Shown here one piece after another: positions 18,215-26,646 of a stretch of DNA of 64,000 nucleotides. The notes beneath the pieces were generated by a model. That model was not told the origin of the DNA, searched no databases, and saw only the letters and a program-made list of their open reading frames with translations. The DNA lies in assembly GCF_049340185.1 (NCBI RefSeq), contig NZ_JBMPPC010000007.1, forward strand, positions 186,001 to 250,000. The letters are read 5' to 3'. This stretch comes from Undibacterium sp049340185. Its GTDB lineage: Bacteria; Pseudomonadota; Gammaproteobacteria; Burkholderiales; Burkholderiaceae_D. Both the position numbers and the translations under genes were made by a program. Every line of letters begins with the position of its first letter. Position 1 is the stretch's first letter.

Positions 18215-20542
18215 ATGGCCAATTACCAAGAGCTCGTCAGTCGTATCATGCACCCCTGCTCCGTTATCATGGGGAAAATAAGTCTGCGTACCAAACTGCT
18301 TTGTATGGCAGCCACGTTCGCGTTACCGATGCTGATCCTCAGCGTTAATATCACTCTCAAATACCAGCAAGACCTTGATATCGCCGCTGAAGAAGCGAAC
18401 GGCATCGGCTTATCCAGACAGGTCATGGACCTGATCATAGAAACACAAAAACACCGCGGCCTCACGAATCTCAAATTCGCCGGACAAGATGTAGAACAGC
18501 CGCTGACAGCCACTCGCGGCAAACTCAAGGATCAGCTCAAACGCATCAATGACCTGGTAATGGCCTCTCCGGCACTAGAGCTAGGCGCATCATGGAAAGC
18601 ATTATCTGAACAAATACAACAGTTGGCAGATGGCAAACTTGCCGCCACGGCGGCTGACAATCTGAGCCAGCATCATCAACTCGTCGCTGAAGGCATACGC
18701 TTTTTACTACTGGAAGCAGAAAAAACCGGACTAGTGCTGGATCCTGAGGCAGCCACTTACTTTTTAATGGATACCGCGATCCAGAAAATGCCGTCGTGGA
18801 TAGAAAATCTCGCTCAATTACGTGGCCTGGGATCAGGCTTTGCTAAAAAAGGGGATCTCGACTTCGCTGATAAAGCCGTTTTAATTTCAAAAATAGAGGC
18901 GCTCAGAGTTGCCCTGAACGCAGTGGTTGATACCAATCCGTCTTTACAGCGTGCCAAGGAAGAAATTCCCGTCTCGCAAAAAGCCGCTGTTGAGACCAGT
19001 GACGCCTTTATTGCCTCTGCTAAAGCCAATTTGCTAGGAGAAAAAGTCAGCATTGATGGCCCTGCCTTCTTTGAGCAGGGAACCACGGCGATCAGCAAAT
19101 TACTGGCATTTCAGACCGATGTCTTGAACCGGCTCGACATCCTGTTGCAAGAACGCGTAAAAGACTTTGCCTTCAAGCGGAACATGACTATCTGGATCAT
19201 TGTCATCGCTTTCCTGTTTACGACCTATCTGGTGTATGGCTTTTATCGTGGCTTTGTAAGGGCTCTGAGCGCGGTATCAGAAGCATCAAAATCAGTTGCC
19301 TCCGGCGACCTGACTACCCAGATTCATATCCATGGCAAAGACGAGCTGGCGCAGACCGGACTGGTGCTGGAGAATATGAATTTCAATTTATCCGGACTGG
19401 TCGCCAATGTCCGTAGCAATGCCAGTATGGTCTCGCAACTGGGCAATCAGCTCGCAACCGGGATCGGCGATCTGTCTATCCGCACGGAACAACAGGCATC
19501 GAGTCTGGAACAGACCTCGGCCAGTGTCGAAGATCTTGCCGAGACTGTGAAAAAAAATGCCGAGAGCGCGAGGTCGGTCGATATTCTTGCCTCAAAGGTC
19601 AGACTGATTGCCGAGTCCAGCAGCACCACAATGAGCGCCGCAGTTGACTCCATGCAGGGCATACAAACCAGTGCGTTGAAAATGCAGGAAATCGTCAGCC
19701 TGATTGACACGATTGCCTTCCAGACCAATATCCTCGCGCTGAATGCTGCGGTCGAAGCAGCACGCGCCGGTGAGCAGGGACGCGGCTTTGCGGTTGTCGC
19801 CGCAGAAGTACGCAATCTCGCCCAGCGCAGCGCAGGCTCGGCCAAAGAGATTAAATTATTGATCGATGATTCGGTCAATCGCGTCAAAACCGGCGTATCA
19901 CAAATCAATGAGGTGAATACGACCCTGACGGACATCGTCGATGGCATCCGCAATCTGGCGGGCAATATCAATTCCATTTCTACCGCATCAGAAGAGCAAA
20001 GTAATGGCCTCGCGCAGATTTCTGAAGCAATACGTCATCTCGACGAAATCACGCAGAGCAACGGACAGATGGCGGAGCAAGCCAAGAATTCATCGATTCT
20101 GCTGGAAGAACGCGCTATCGGTTTAGCTAAAGCCGTATCCTCATTCAAGCTCCGGCAAGGTACAGCGGACGAGGCGCTGATGTTTGTGAACAAGGCAGTC
20201 CATTTGTATCAAAGCGCTGGCCGTAATGCGCTGCCCATGATTACGGCAGATAAAGACAAGCAATTTGCCGATCGCGACATGTATGTGTTCGCCTTTGATC
20301 GCAGCGGGCAATACCGCGCATTTGCTGGCAACGCGTCAAAACTGCAAGTCAATCTGCTAGAGGTCACCGGGCTCGATGGACGCAAACTGGTCTCCGATGC
20401 ATTTGCCATTCCCCAAAGTGGCGGCTGGGTCGATTACACCATCTTGAATCCGGCAACCCGCAAAGTCGATGCAAAAATGTCGTATATCGTGCCGGTATCC
20501 GATGATCTGGTGCTGGGATGCGGCGTGTATAAAATTGTCTGA
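18215..20542 (+). CDS. Methyl-accepting chemotaxis protein with C-terminal Cache-like domain
   Basis: A 775-residue receptor. Membrane helix 1 is at about 27-47 and helix 2 at about 324-344, enclosing a helical periplasmic domain with ETQKHRGL, similar to nitrate/nitrite-sensing (NIT-type) helical sensors. A HAMP domain (about 345-400) precedes the signalling domain, whose hairpin tip contains QTNILALNAAVEAARAGEQG. Unusually, residues about 645-775 form an extra domain resembling a single Cache domain (KAVHLYQ, then FAFDRSGQYRAF, then GWVDYTI and SYIVPV). No membrane segment precedes it, so it should be cytoplasmic. The start has AGAGGA upstream. The ligand is unknown. Confidence 0.88.
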   Translation: MANYQELVSRIMHPCSVIMGKISLRTKLLCMAATFALPMLILSVNITLKYQQDLDIAAEEANGIGLSRQVMDLIIETQKHRGLTNLKFAGQDVEQPLTATRGKLKDQLKRINDLVMASPALELGASWKALSEQIQQLADGKLAATAADNLSQHHQLVAEGIRFLLLEAEKTGLVLDPEAATYFLMDTAIQKMPSWIENLAQLRGLGSGFAKKGDLDFADKAVLISKIEALRVALNAVVDTNPSLQRAKEEIPVSQKAAVETSDAFIASAKANLLGEKVSIDGPAFFEQGTTAISKLLAFQTDVLNRLDILLQERVKDFAFKRNMTIWIIVIAFLFTTYLVYGFYRGFVRALSAVSEASKSVASGDLTTQIHIHGKDELAQTGLVLENMNFNLSGLVANVRSNASMVSQLGNQLATGIGDLSIRTEQQASSLEQTSASVEDLAETVKKNAESARSVDILASKVRLIAESSSTTMSAAVDSMQGIQTSALKMQEIVSLIDTIAFQTNILALNAAVEAARAGEQGRGFAVVAAEVRNLAQRSAGSAKEIKLLIDDSVNRVKTGVSQINEVNTTLTDIVDGIRNLAGNINSISTASEEQSNGLAQISEAIRHLDEITQSNGQMAEQAKNSSILLEERAIGLAKAVSSFKLRQGTADEALMFVNKAVHLYQSAGRNALPMITADKDKQFADRDMYVFAFDRSGQYRAFAGNASKLQVNLLEVTGLDGRKLVSDAFAIPQSGGWVDYTILNPATRKVDAKMSYIVPVSDDLVLGCGVYKIV

Positions 20543-20598
20543 CACGCATTGACAAAAAGATCGGCACAATCGTCTGCAAGTCGCCGCGCTGAGCGCGC

Positions 20599-20604
20599 TA
20601 TAAT
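20599..20604 (+). promoter_or_regulatory. Possible -10 box placing dapF in a leaderless transcript
   Basis: A perfect TATAAT lies seven bases before the dapF ATG, so transcription would begin at or next to the start codon. No Shine-Dalgarno is visible in this interval. The -35 region at the right spacing is weak, and TTGACA at 20549-20554 is too far (44 bp). Confidence 0.4.
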
Positions 20605-20610
20605 GTGTTG

Positions 20611-21465
20611 ATGAAACTCAAATTCACCAAAATGCATGGCGCGGGCAACGATTTCGTTGTGATCGACGCCATTAATCAAGCTATTTCGTTCACGCCCGCG
20701 CAATGGAAACTGCTGGCAGACCGGCGCTTTGGCGTGGGTGCCGACCAGATTCTGGTGGTCGAACAATCGCCGAGTGAGGGCATTGATTTTCGCTATCGCA
20801 TCTACAACGCAGATGGCGGCGAGGTTGAACAATGCGGTAACGGTTCACGCGCTTTTGTACGCTTCGTCATCGATAAAAAACTCACCGCCAAAACAGCGAT
20901 CCGGGTCGAAACCATGTCCGGCGTGATTGAGCCGCGACTCGAAGCCGATGGCAGCATCACCGTGAACATGGGGGCACCGGTTCTGCTGCCTGCCGATGTC
21001 CCGTTTGACGCCACAGGACTGACCGCTACAACACAGGGACGTGATGCGCTCTGGCCTCTGGAAATCAATGGCCAGACGATTCTGTTCTCCACCGTCTCCA
21101 TGGGCAATCCGCACGCCGTACAAGTCGTCGGCGACACCAGCACCGCTGCGGTCGCCACGGACGGCCCGGTGATTGAACATCACCCGCGCTTTCCACGCCG
21201 GGTCAACGCTGGCTTTATGCAAATCGTCTCACCTCAACACATTCGTCTGCGCGTGTTCGAACGCGGCGCAGGTGAAACGCTCGCCTGCGGCACCGGCGCC
21301 TGCGCGGCTGCCGTTGCGGGAATCCGTCGCGGTCTGCTGGAGTCCCCTGTACGGGTCAGCATGCAAGGCGGTGAGCTATCGATTGCCTGGCAGGGCGAAG
21401 GACAACCCGTATATTTAAGCGGTCCGGCTGTCACTGTGTTTGACGGCGAAATCGACATTATCTAA
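20611..21465 (+). CDS. dapF: Diaminopimelate epimerase
   Basis: DapF interconverts LL- and meso-diaminopimelate for lysine and peptidoglycan synthesis. The 284-residue length is standard. Both catalytic cysteines are present: Cys75 in EQCGNGSRAF and Cys226 in LACGTGACA. The N-terminus MKLKFTKMHGAGNDF is canonical and fixes the ATG at 20611; a GTG six bases earlier is less likely. It leads the dapF-DUF484-xerC group, a conserved proteobacterial order. Confidence 0.96.
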   Translation: MKLKFTKMHGAGNDFVVIDAINQAISFTPAQWKLLADRRFGVGADQILVVEQSPSEGIDFRYRIYNADGGEVEQCGNGSRAFVRFVIDKKLTAKTAIRVETMSGVIEPRLEADGSITVNMGAPVLLPADVPFDATGLTATTQGRDALWPLEINGQTILFSTVSMGNPHAVQVVGDTSTAAVATDGPVIEHHPRFPRRVNAGFMQIVSPQHIRLRVFERGAGETLACGTGACAAAVAGIRRGLLESPVRVSMQGGELSIAWQGEGQPVYLSGPAVTVFDGEIDII

Positions 21466-21485
21466 TTTACCGACATTGACCAAGA

Positions 21486-22142
21486 ATGAATTCCTCTGAT
21501 ATCGCCGAGTACCTCGCCAGCCATCCGCATTTTTTTGAAGAACATGCCGAGCTCCTGTCCAGCGTCAAACTGACCAGCCCGTTGATGGGGCGAGCGATTT
21601 CGCTGCAAGAACGCCAGATGGAAGTCGTGCGCGAAAAGTATAAAGTGCTGGAACTACGCATGTCCGATCTGATGCGTCTGGCGCAAGAGAATGATGGGAT
21701 TACGACTAAATTCCAGAGCTGGACGCGGTCGTTGCTGCTGGCACGCAATGACGTCGATCTGCCGCATATCCTGACCCAGGGCTTACAGGATATTTTTACC
21801 GTTCCGCATGCAACGCTGCGCCTGTGGCAAGTCGCCCCCGATTTTTCCCATACCTGGTTTGCCGAGCCTGTCAGCGAAGACGTACAGTTGTTCGCCAAAG
21901 GTCTGGTGACGCCATATTGCGGCAGTAATCATGATTTTGAAGCGGCTGGCTGGATCGAATCCGATCACAGTATTCAGTCGCTGGCGATGCTGCCTTTACG
22001 CCTGGCACCCGGCTCCGCTACGTTTGGTTTGCTGGTATTGGGCTCGCCTGACGCGGCTCGTTTTACCAAAGAAATGGCAACTGATTTCCTGGTGAAAATC
22101 GCGGACACCAGCAGCGCTGCGCTGAACTGCCTGATCGACTGA
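21486..22142 (+). CDS. DUF484 family protein
   Basis: A 218-residue protein with the DUF484 pattern: the N-terminal IAEYLASHPHFFEEHAELL motif, a helical linker containing ERQMEVVREKY (about 35-65), then a GAF-like domain. No catalytic residues are evident. It is found between dapF and xerC in many proteobacteria, as here (21 bp after dapF, 55 bp before xerC). The role is not established. Confidence 0.9.
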   Translation: MNSSDIAEYLASHPHFFEEHAELLSSVKLTSPLMGRAISLQERQMEVVREKYKVLELRMSDLMRLAQENDGITTKFQSWTRSLLLARNDVDLPHILTQGLQDIFTVPHATLRLWQVAPDFSHTWFAEPVSEDVQLFAKGLVTPYCGSNHDFEAAGWIESDHSIQSLAMLPLRLAPGSATFGLLVLGSPDAARFTKEMATDFLVKIADTSSAALNCLID

Positions 22143-22197
22143 CGATTCACGCGCATCTATTTTATTTATATCAATCCCGCACAATCCATCACACACC

Positions 22198-23124
22198 ATG
22201 ACCGCTGATGCGCCCCGGACAGAGATTCACGATTATCTGGAGGTCCTGCGCACTCAGCGGCAACTCTCGCCACATACGGTAGAGAGCTACCGGCTCGATT
22301 TACTCGAATTAAAAAAATTTGCTGGTGAGTTTAGTCTTGCCAACCTGAGCTATCACCAGATCCGGCGTTTTACGTCACAGCTACATGCACAAGAAGTGAA
22401 TCCGCGCTCGATTGCACGCAAGCTCTCGTGCTGGCGCGGCTACTACCGCTGGCTGGCTGAGCAGATCACTCTGCCAGCGAATCCTGTCGATGGCATTAAA
22501 CCGCCGAAAAAAAATAAAAGCTTGCCCAAAGCCTTAGGCACCGATGATGCGGTGCGCCTGGTCTCGCAACACCGCTCTGACACCGCGAGCCAATGTGCGA
22601 ACCGGGCGATGTTTGAATTACTGTACTCAAGCGGATTGCGGGTGTCAGAACTGGTCGCACTCGATATCAGCCAGTCCATTGAAAAAGCACACATCAGCCT
22701 GGGCTGGGTCGATCTCGAACAGGCTGAGGTGCATGTCACCGGCAAAGGCAATAAACAGCGCATCGTTCCGGTCGGCCGCCATGCCATAGATGCACTGTTC
22801 GCCTGGATTGCCGTACGTCCGACGTTGCTAAAAGCCGATCCCCATCCCTTATTTTTAAGCGAGCGCGGCAGCCGTATCTCGCAACGTCTTGTACAACTAC
22901 GAATCAAGGCGCATGCGCAGTCGCTGGGCATTCCGGCCGATGTGACGCCGCACGTCATGCGTCACTCATTTGCCAGTCATGTGTTGCAATCCTCAGGCGA
23001 TCTGCGGGCGGTCCAGGAAATGCTGGGGCATAGCTCGATTGCCGCGACCCAGATCTATACCTCGCTCGACTTTCAGCATCTGTCCAAAGTCTATGACCAA
23101 GCGCATCCCAGAGCGAAGAAATAA
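22198..23124 (+). CDS. xerC: Tyrosine recombinase XerC
   Basis: XerC works with XerD at dif to resolve chromosome dimers. The 308-residue protein has the N-terminal SAM-like DNA-binding domain and the complete catalytic set: Arg148 (SGLRVSEL), Lys183 (TGKGNKQR), His252 and Arg255 (HVMRHSFA), His278 (LGHSS) and Tyr287. Its place after dapF-DUF484 supports XerC rather than another integrase. An intergenic repeat begins at the base after its stop codon. Confidence 0.95.
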   Translation: MTADAPRTEIHDYLEVLRTQRQLSPHTVESYRLDLLELKKFAGEFSLANLSYHQIRRFTSQLHAQEVNPRSIARKLSCWRGYYRWLAEQITLPANPVDGIKPPKKNKSLPKALGTDDAVRLVSQHRSDTASQCANRAMFELLYSSGLRVSELVALDISQSIEKAHISLGWVDLEQAEVHVTGKGNKQRIVPVGRHAIDALFAWIAVRPTLLKADPHPLFLSERGSRISQRLVQLRIKAHAQSLGIPADVTPHVMRHSFASHVLQSSGDLRAVQEMLGHSSIAATQIYTSLDFQHLSKVYDQAHPRAKK

Positions 23125-23206
23125 TATACTCCCCCTTATTTTATTAAAAATAGGCTTGATCTCACCCTTAAACAGGGCGCATTAAAATATACTAGGGATG
23201 AGTATA
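23125..23206 (+). repeat. ~82-bp TATACTC/GAGTATA intergenic repeat, copy C
   Basis: It runs from TATACTCCCCCTTATTTTAT to ATACTAGGGATGAGTATA and begins immediately after the xerC stop. An internal hairpin is possible between CACCCTT and AAACAGGG. It is 82 bp, like copy B. It fills the space between convergent xerC and amidotransferase genes and might act as a bidirectional transcription end, which is inference. Confidence 0.7.
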
Positions 23207-23229
23207 TTTAAATCATCATCAAATACCGC

Positions 23230-23937
23230 TCATGCATGCCAATGCTGCCGCCATGCATCGAGACGCTGGTAGAACCAGTCACGCACGATACGATAACGAG
23301 CCACATCGTGCTCAAGTTCTTCGCTACTTTGATTACCTTCGCATGATGCGGCAGACAAACGCGGCAAAGGCGACGCATCACCAAAGAAATTATTTAACTC
23401 CGCAACCGATGCCGCATTCCATTCAGGATGAAATTGCACAGCAATCCGTCGCTCGCCATGGGTCACATATTGCTGAGGACAAGCCGGACTGCTGGCGTGC
23501 AATACGGCTCCCGGCGGCAAACTAAAACTATCTTCATGCCACTGCAATACCGCCATCTCGCCACCATGAGTCAATTGCACCTGGCTCCAGCCGCCTTCTT
23601 TTTCGGTTGCCGGAATAATCTCTGCCCCGAGGCAGCTTGCAAGTAATTGCGCTCCCATGCAAATTGCGAAAACCGGCGCATCTAGCTCCAGGATTTGCAG
23701 CAGCCACGCTCGTTCACGTTGCAACCACAACGGAGGACGGTACACCGCACAAGGGCCACCCAGGATAATTACTGGCCCCGCGCCCACCTCCGGCACCTCC
23801 CCCAGATCAGCGCGCATTATGTTGAGATACACACCTCGCGACGCTGCCCACAAAGCAATCTCTCCCGGCCCTTCGGCAGAATGATGCTGAATCACATTGA
23901 GTGATAGCTTGACTGGATTGAATGGTTGGTCTGGCAT
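23230..23937 (-). CDS. Class I glutamine amidotransferase
   Basis: A 235-residue stand-alone amidotransferase of the GuaA/GATase1 type. The nucleophile elbow AICMGAQLL contains Cys93, and the His170/Glu172 pair is in VQFHPEW. Such proteins hydrolyse glutamine, or in some cases gamma-glutamyl compounds such as those in polyamine breakdown. No partner synthase is adjacent, so the acceptor is unknown. It is convergent with xerC. Confidence 0.85.
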   Translation of the reverse strand: MPDQPFNPVKLSLNVIQHHSAEGPGEIALWAASRGVYLNIMRADLGEVPEVGAGPVIILGGPCAVYRPPLWLQRERAWLLQILELDAPVFAICMGAQLLASCLGAEIIPATEKEGGWSQVQLTHGGEMAVLQWHEDSFSLPPGAVLHASSPACPQQYVTHGERRIAVQFHPEWNAASVAELNNFFGDASPLPRLSAASCEGNQSSEELEHDVARYRIVRDWFYQRLDAWRQHWHA

Positions 23938-23977
23938 AAATGAGTAGTCGTGGGGTATGCAATCTGCCCCTCAAAAC

Positions 23978-24109
23978 ACAGGCACAGAGATGCAGAAGAT
24001 GCACCAACACAAAGAGAATATCAATGCATCAGTGCTTTTCTCTGCCACTGTTGCTCATCTGCATCTCCGTGCCTCTGTGGTGAGAGGTTTAGGGTTTTAT
24101 GTAAGTCTA
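23978..24109 (-). repeat. Dispersed repeat with CTCACCACAGAGGCAC core, copy 2 (inverted pair)
   Basis: On the minus strand it reads CTTACATAAAACC, then ACCTCTCACCACAGAGGCAC, then GGCAGAGAAAAGCACTG, matching the blocks of the 6561-6626 copy. The left part (CACAGGCACAGAGATGCAGA on the plus strand) is a second, inverted half, so the element can fold into a long imperfect hairpin. It lies between the amidotransferase and zur-like genes. The rest of the 23938-24295 gap holds the zur promoter. Confidence 0.6.
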
Positions 24110-24202
24110 TAACGGCATTACAGATTGATGAGAAGGTCCAAGCGCGGTCACTGAGGCTGACTAAATAAGCGCCGGGTTTCTTCGTATCGCCATCAAGGCA
24201 TT

Positions 24203-24232
24203 TTGCAACTGAATTGCATTTTCAGGCATAAT
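24203..24232 (+). promoter_or_regulatory. Candidate zur promoter with overlapping palindromic operator
   Basis: The palindrome TGCAACTGAATTGCA lies at 24204-24218. It overlaps a -35-like TTGCAA (24203-24208), 18 bp before a -10-like CATAAT (24227-24232). A nearly identical 15-mer occurs at 26632-26646 in front of the zinc-receptor genes. Position over the -35 element fits repression by the Zur-like protein encoded just downstream. Confidence 0.55.
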
Positions 24233-24295
24233 ACCGCAAAGTACTACACAGAATGCATCGTCACTACCGCCGTTTTGCTCTCACCGATTTTCATC

Positions 24296-24829
24296 ATGAC
24301 AGCCGCCACCCGTAAAAAATCACCCACACTCTCTCAGACCGCAAACGAGGTAAGAGCTCTGGCCGAACAGATGCTGCAGCAAGCGACGATCCGGGTAACA
24401 GAAGCACGCACCAGCGTCCTGACAACCTTGCTCAATACCAGCCGCGCCTTATCGCACCAGGAGATCCAAGATACGCTGCCGGAGATGGACAGAGTGACGC
24501 TATACCGTGCACTTGACTGTCTGACCGATGCCGGTCTGGCACATAAGATTGCAGGCGATGACAGGATTTTTCGCTACAACACAGGAAGCGACGATCAGGC
24601 ACATGTTGCAACGAGCGGCATACAGCATCAGCATGGTCATTTCAAGTGTACGCGCTGCGCCAAAGTGTTTTGCCTTGATGAAGAACAGCATTGTACAAAC
24701 CAGTCACATCATCACCCATCCCTTCAGGATCAGTTACAGGCGACCCTGCAAGCGACACTCGGTAAGGGTTTTCAAAATCACGACATAGAACTGACCATCA
24801 AAGGCTGGTGCGCCGAATGCGCCAGATAA
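24296..24829 (+). CDS. zur: Fur-family regulator, Zur-like
   Basis: A 177-residue Fur-family repressor. The N-terminal winged helix includes MDRVTLYRALDCL (64-76), the usual recognition region. The C-terminal dimerisation part has HQHGHF (111-116) and two CxxC pairs, Cys118/Cys121 and Cys172/Cys175, which form the structural zinc site. The ATG at 24296 is chosen over longer in-frame starts because it gives the family length and follows the candidate promoter. The cobW-type gene 34 bp downstream, together with the nearby ZnuD-like receptor, argues for zinc (Zur) rather than iron or peroxide sensing. Confidence 0.82.
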   Translation: MTAATRKKSPTLSQTANEVRALAEQMLQQATIRVTEARTSVLTTLLNTSRALSHQEIQDTLPEMDRVTLYRALDCLTDAGLAHKIAGDDRIFRYNTGSDDQAHVATSGIQHQHGHFKCTRCAKVFCLDEEQHCTNQSHHHPSLQDQLQATLQATLGKGFQNHDIELTIKGWCAECAR

Positions 24830-24863
24830 CACGACAAAACGCACAAAGTACAGAAAGACAGTT

Positions 24864-25934
24864 ATGGCATTAATTCCCACCACGATACTGACCGGCTTCT
24901 TAGGCTCAGGTAAAACCACGTTGCTAAACCGGATTCTGCAAGAAGACCACGGCCACAAAATCGCTGTGATTGAAAATGAATTCGGCGAAGAGAATATCGA
25001 CAACGATATTCTGGTACAGGACCGTAATGAGCAAATTATCGAGATGAATAATGGCTGTATCTGCTGCACAGTTCGCGGCGATCTGATTGTGGCCCTGAGT
25101 AATCTGATACAGCAAAAAAATGACGGCAAGATCGACTTTGATCGTGTCGTGATTGAGACGACAGGCCTTGCCAATCCGGGACCAGTTGCGCAAACCTTCT
25201 TCGTCGACGAAGAAGTCGGCAGTTATTACATGCTGGATGCCGTTGTCACCATGGTCGATGCGCGCCACGCTATGCAACAACTCGACGAGCACGAAGAAGC
25301 GCAACGCCAGGTTGGTTTTGCCGACAAAATTCTGCTGTCTAAAACCGATCTGGTGGATGCAGAGCAAGTCCGCACCTTGCGACAACGCCTGAGCCGCATG
25401 AACCCGCGCGCTACCATCAGCATTGCTGATTTTGGCAAAGTGGCGATTAGCGAAGTGCTGGACCTGAAAGGCTTCAACCTGAACGCCAAGCTCGAACTGG
25501 ATCCAGATTTTTTACAGGCTGAAGCCGCTCACGAACATGCTGATGAACACATTGACGAGCATCATGTGCATGACGAACATTGCGGACATACTCATGATGA
25601 GCATAGCCATCATGATCATCATCACGCCCATCATTCCGATGATATCGCCGCCTTTGTATTTAAAAGCACACAGCCATTTAATACCGCGAAACTCGATGAA
25701 TTTTTAGGCGGACTAGTTAATGTATTCGGTCCGCGCATGCTGCGCTATAAGGGCGTGCTCCTGATGGATGGCGCTGATCGCAAGGTCATTTTTCAGGGAG
25801 TGCATCAAATTATGGGCACGGATGTCGGCATGAAATGGGGTGACGACGAGTTGCGCGAGAGTAAGATGGTGTTTATTGGCAAAAATTTACCTAAAGAAGT
25901 ATTTATTGATGGTTTAAAACTATGTTTGGTATAA
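24864..25934 (+). CDS. COG0523/CobW-family GTPase, zinc metallochaperone type
   Basis: A 356-residue G3E GTPase. Walker A is GFLGSGKT (11-18), and the metal-binding CICC motif is at Cys65, Cys67 and Cys68, followed by TVRGDL. A histidine-rich loop at about 216-253 contains over fifteen His residues in HEH/HDEH/HHDHHH patterns, marking high-affinity zinc or cobalt binding. The C-terminal CobW domain follows. In zinc-regulated operons these proteins (ZigA, ZagA, YeiR types) deliver zinc under limitation. It shares the zur transcript. Confidence 0.9.
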   Translation: MALIPTTILTGFLGSGKTTLLNRILQEDHGHKIAVIENEFGEENIDNDILVQDRNEQIIEMNNGCICCTVRGDLIVALSNLIQQKNDGKIDFDRVVIETTGLANPGPVAQTFFVDEEVGSYYMLDAVVTMVDARHAMQQLDEHEEAQRQVGFADKILLSKTDLVDAEQVRTLRQRLSRMNPRATISIADFGKVAISEVLDLKGFNLNAKLELDPDFLQAEAAHEHADEHIDEHHVHDEHCGHTHDEHSHHDHHHAHHSDDIAAFVFKSTQPFNTAKLDEFLGGLVNVFGPRMLRYKGVLLMDGADRKVIFQGVHQIMGTDVGMKWGDDELRESKMVFIGKNLPKEVFIDGLKLCLV

Positions 25935-26112
25935 ACTAGCGGGCTACTGAATTGGGGCAACCGCTTTTGCCGCTCCAGCAATGTAAAAGGCAAACTTCAT
26001 CAGGATGTCATTTACTTTGTCAGTAAGGGGAGGATAATGGCTAGCCAAATGCAGATTCAATGCAATTTAGCTATTACTTGTATGTTAATCCGTCGTATCG
26101 AAAGTCAGCGAA

Positions 26113-26568
26113 GTGGCAACTAAATCACCTAAATCGACTGCAACAGTCAATGCGCCCGCAGCTCTGCTCACCGAAGAAGAAATTCTGAAGATGGGCGAGA
26201 AGGACTACATGAATGCTGCACAACTGGCATTTTTTAAAGCCCGTTTGCAACAGCTAGAGAAGGATTTGCTGAAAAACGCCGACGAAACTACCGAACATCT
26301 GCGCGAAACCGTGCTGGTTCCGGATCCGGCTGACCGCGCTACCATTGAAGAAGAACACGCGCTGGAATTGCGTACCCGTGATCGTGAGCGTAAATTGTTG
26401 AAAAAAGTTCAGCAATCCATCGCCAGCATCGACGAAGGCGACTATGGCTGGTGCGAAGAAACGGGCGAGCCTATCGGCGTTCCACGCTTGTTAGCGCGAC
26501 CGACAGCAACCTTGTCTCTGGAAGCACAACAAAGACGCGAAATGAAGCAAAAACTGTACGGCGATTAA
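26113..26568 (+). CDS. dksA: RNA polymerase-binding transcription factor DksA
   Basis: DksA binds the RNA polymerase secondary channel and, with ppGpp, retunes transcription during starvation. The 151-residue protein keeps the coiled-coil tip DPADRA with Asp74 and Ala76. The zinc finger is degenerate: of the four usual cysteines (114, 117, 135, 138) only Cys114 remains, the others being Thr117, Ser135 and Ala138. Other Betaproteobacteria, as I recall, show a similar form. The start is GTG at 26113. A strong terminator follows. Its place next to zur and the CobW-type gene recalls zinc-independent DksA paralogs induced in zinc shortage. Confidence 0.93.
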   Translation: MATKSPKSTATVNAPAALLTEEEILKMGEKDYMNAAQLAFFKARLQQLEKDLLKNADETTEHLRETVLVPDPADRATIEEEHALELRTRDRERKLLKKVQQSIASIDEGDYGWCEETGEPIGVPRLLARPTATLSLEAQQRREMKQKLYGD

Positions 26569-26591
26569 TCCTCGGCTTACGGTGAGTCAAT

Positions 26592-26620
26592 AGCGTGCAT
26601 TATCCATGCACGCTTTTTTT
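26592..26620 (+). terminator. Rho-independent terminator of dksA
   Basis: GCGTGCA (26593-26599) pairs with TGCACGC (26607-26613) across a 7-base loop, followed by seven T residues, 24 bp after the dksA stop. Confidence 0.9.
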
Positions 26621-26631
26621 GGCAAAATGTG

Positions 26632-26646
26632 TGCAACCCAGTTGCA
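26632..26646 (+). promoter_or_regulatory. Candidate Zur operator, second copy
   Basis: TGCAACCCAGTTGCA is a palindrome with 6-bp arms. It matches the 24204-24218 site at 12 of 15 positions, giving TGCAACYSARTTGCA. It lies upstream of the exported-protein/ZnuD gene pair, though 292 bp from the first start, so the promoter and leader are uncertain. Confidence 0.5.

Noticed and set aside
20549..20554. TTGACA considered as the -35 box of dapF
   Set aside because: It is 44 bp from the TATAAT, too far for a sigma-70 promoter.
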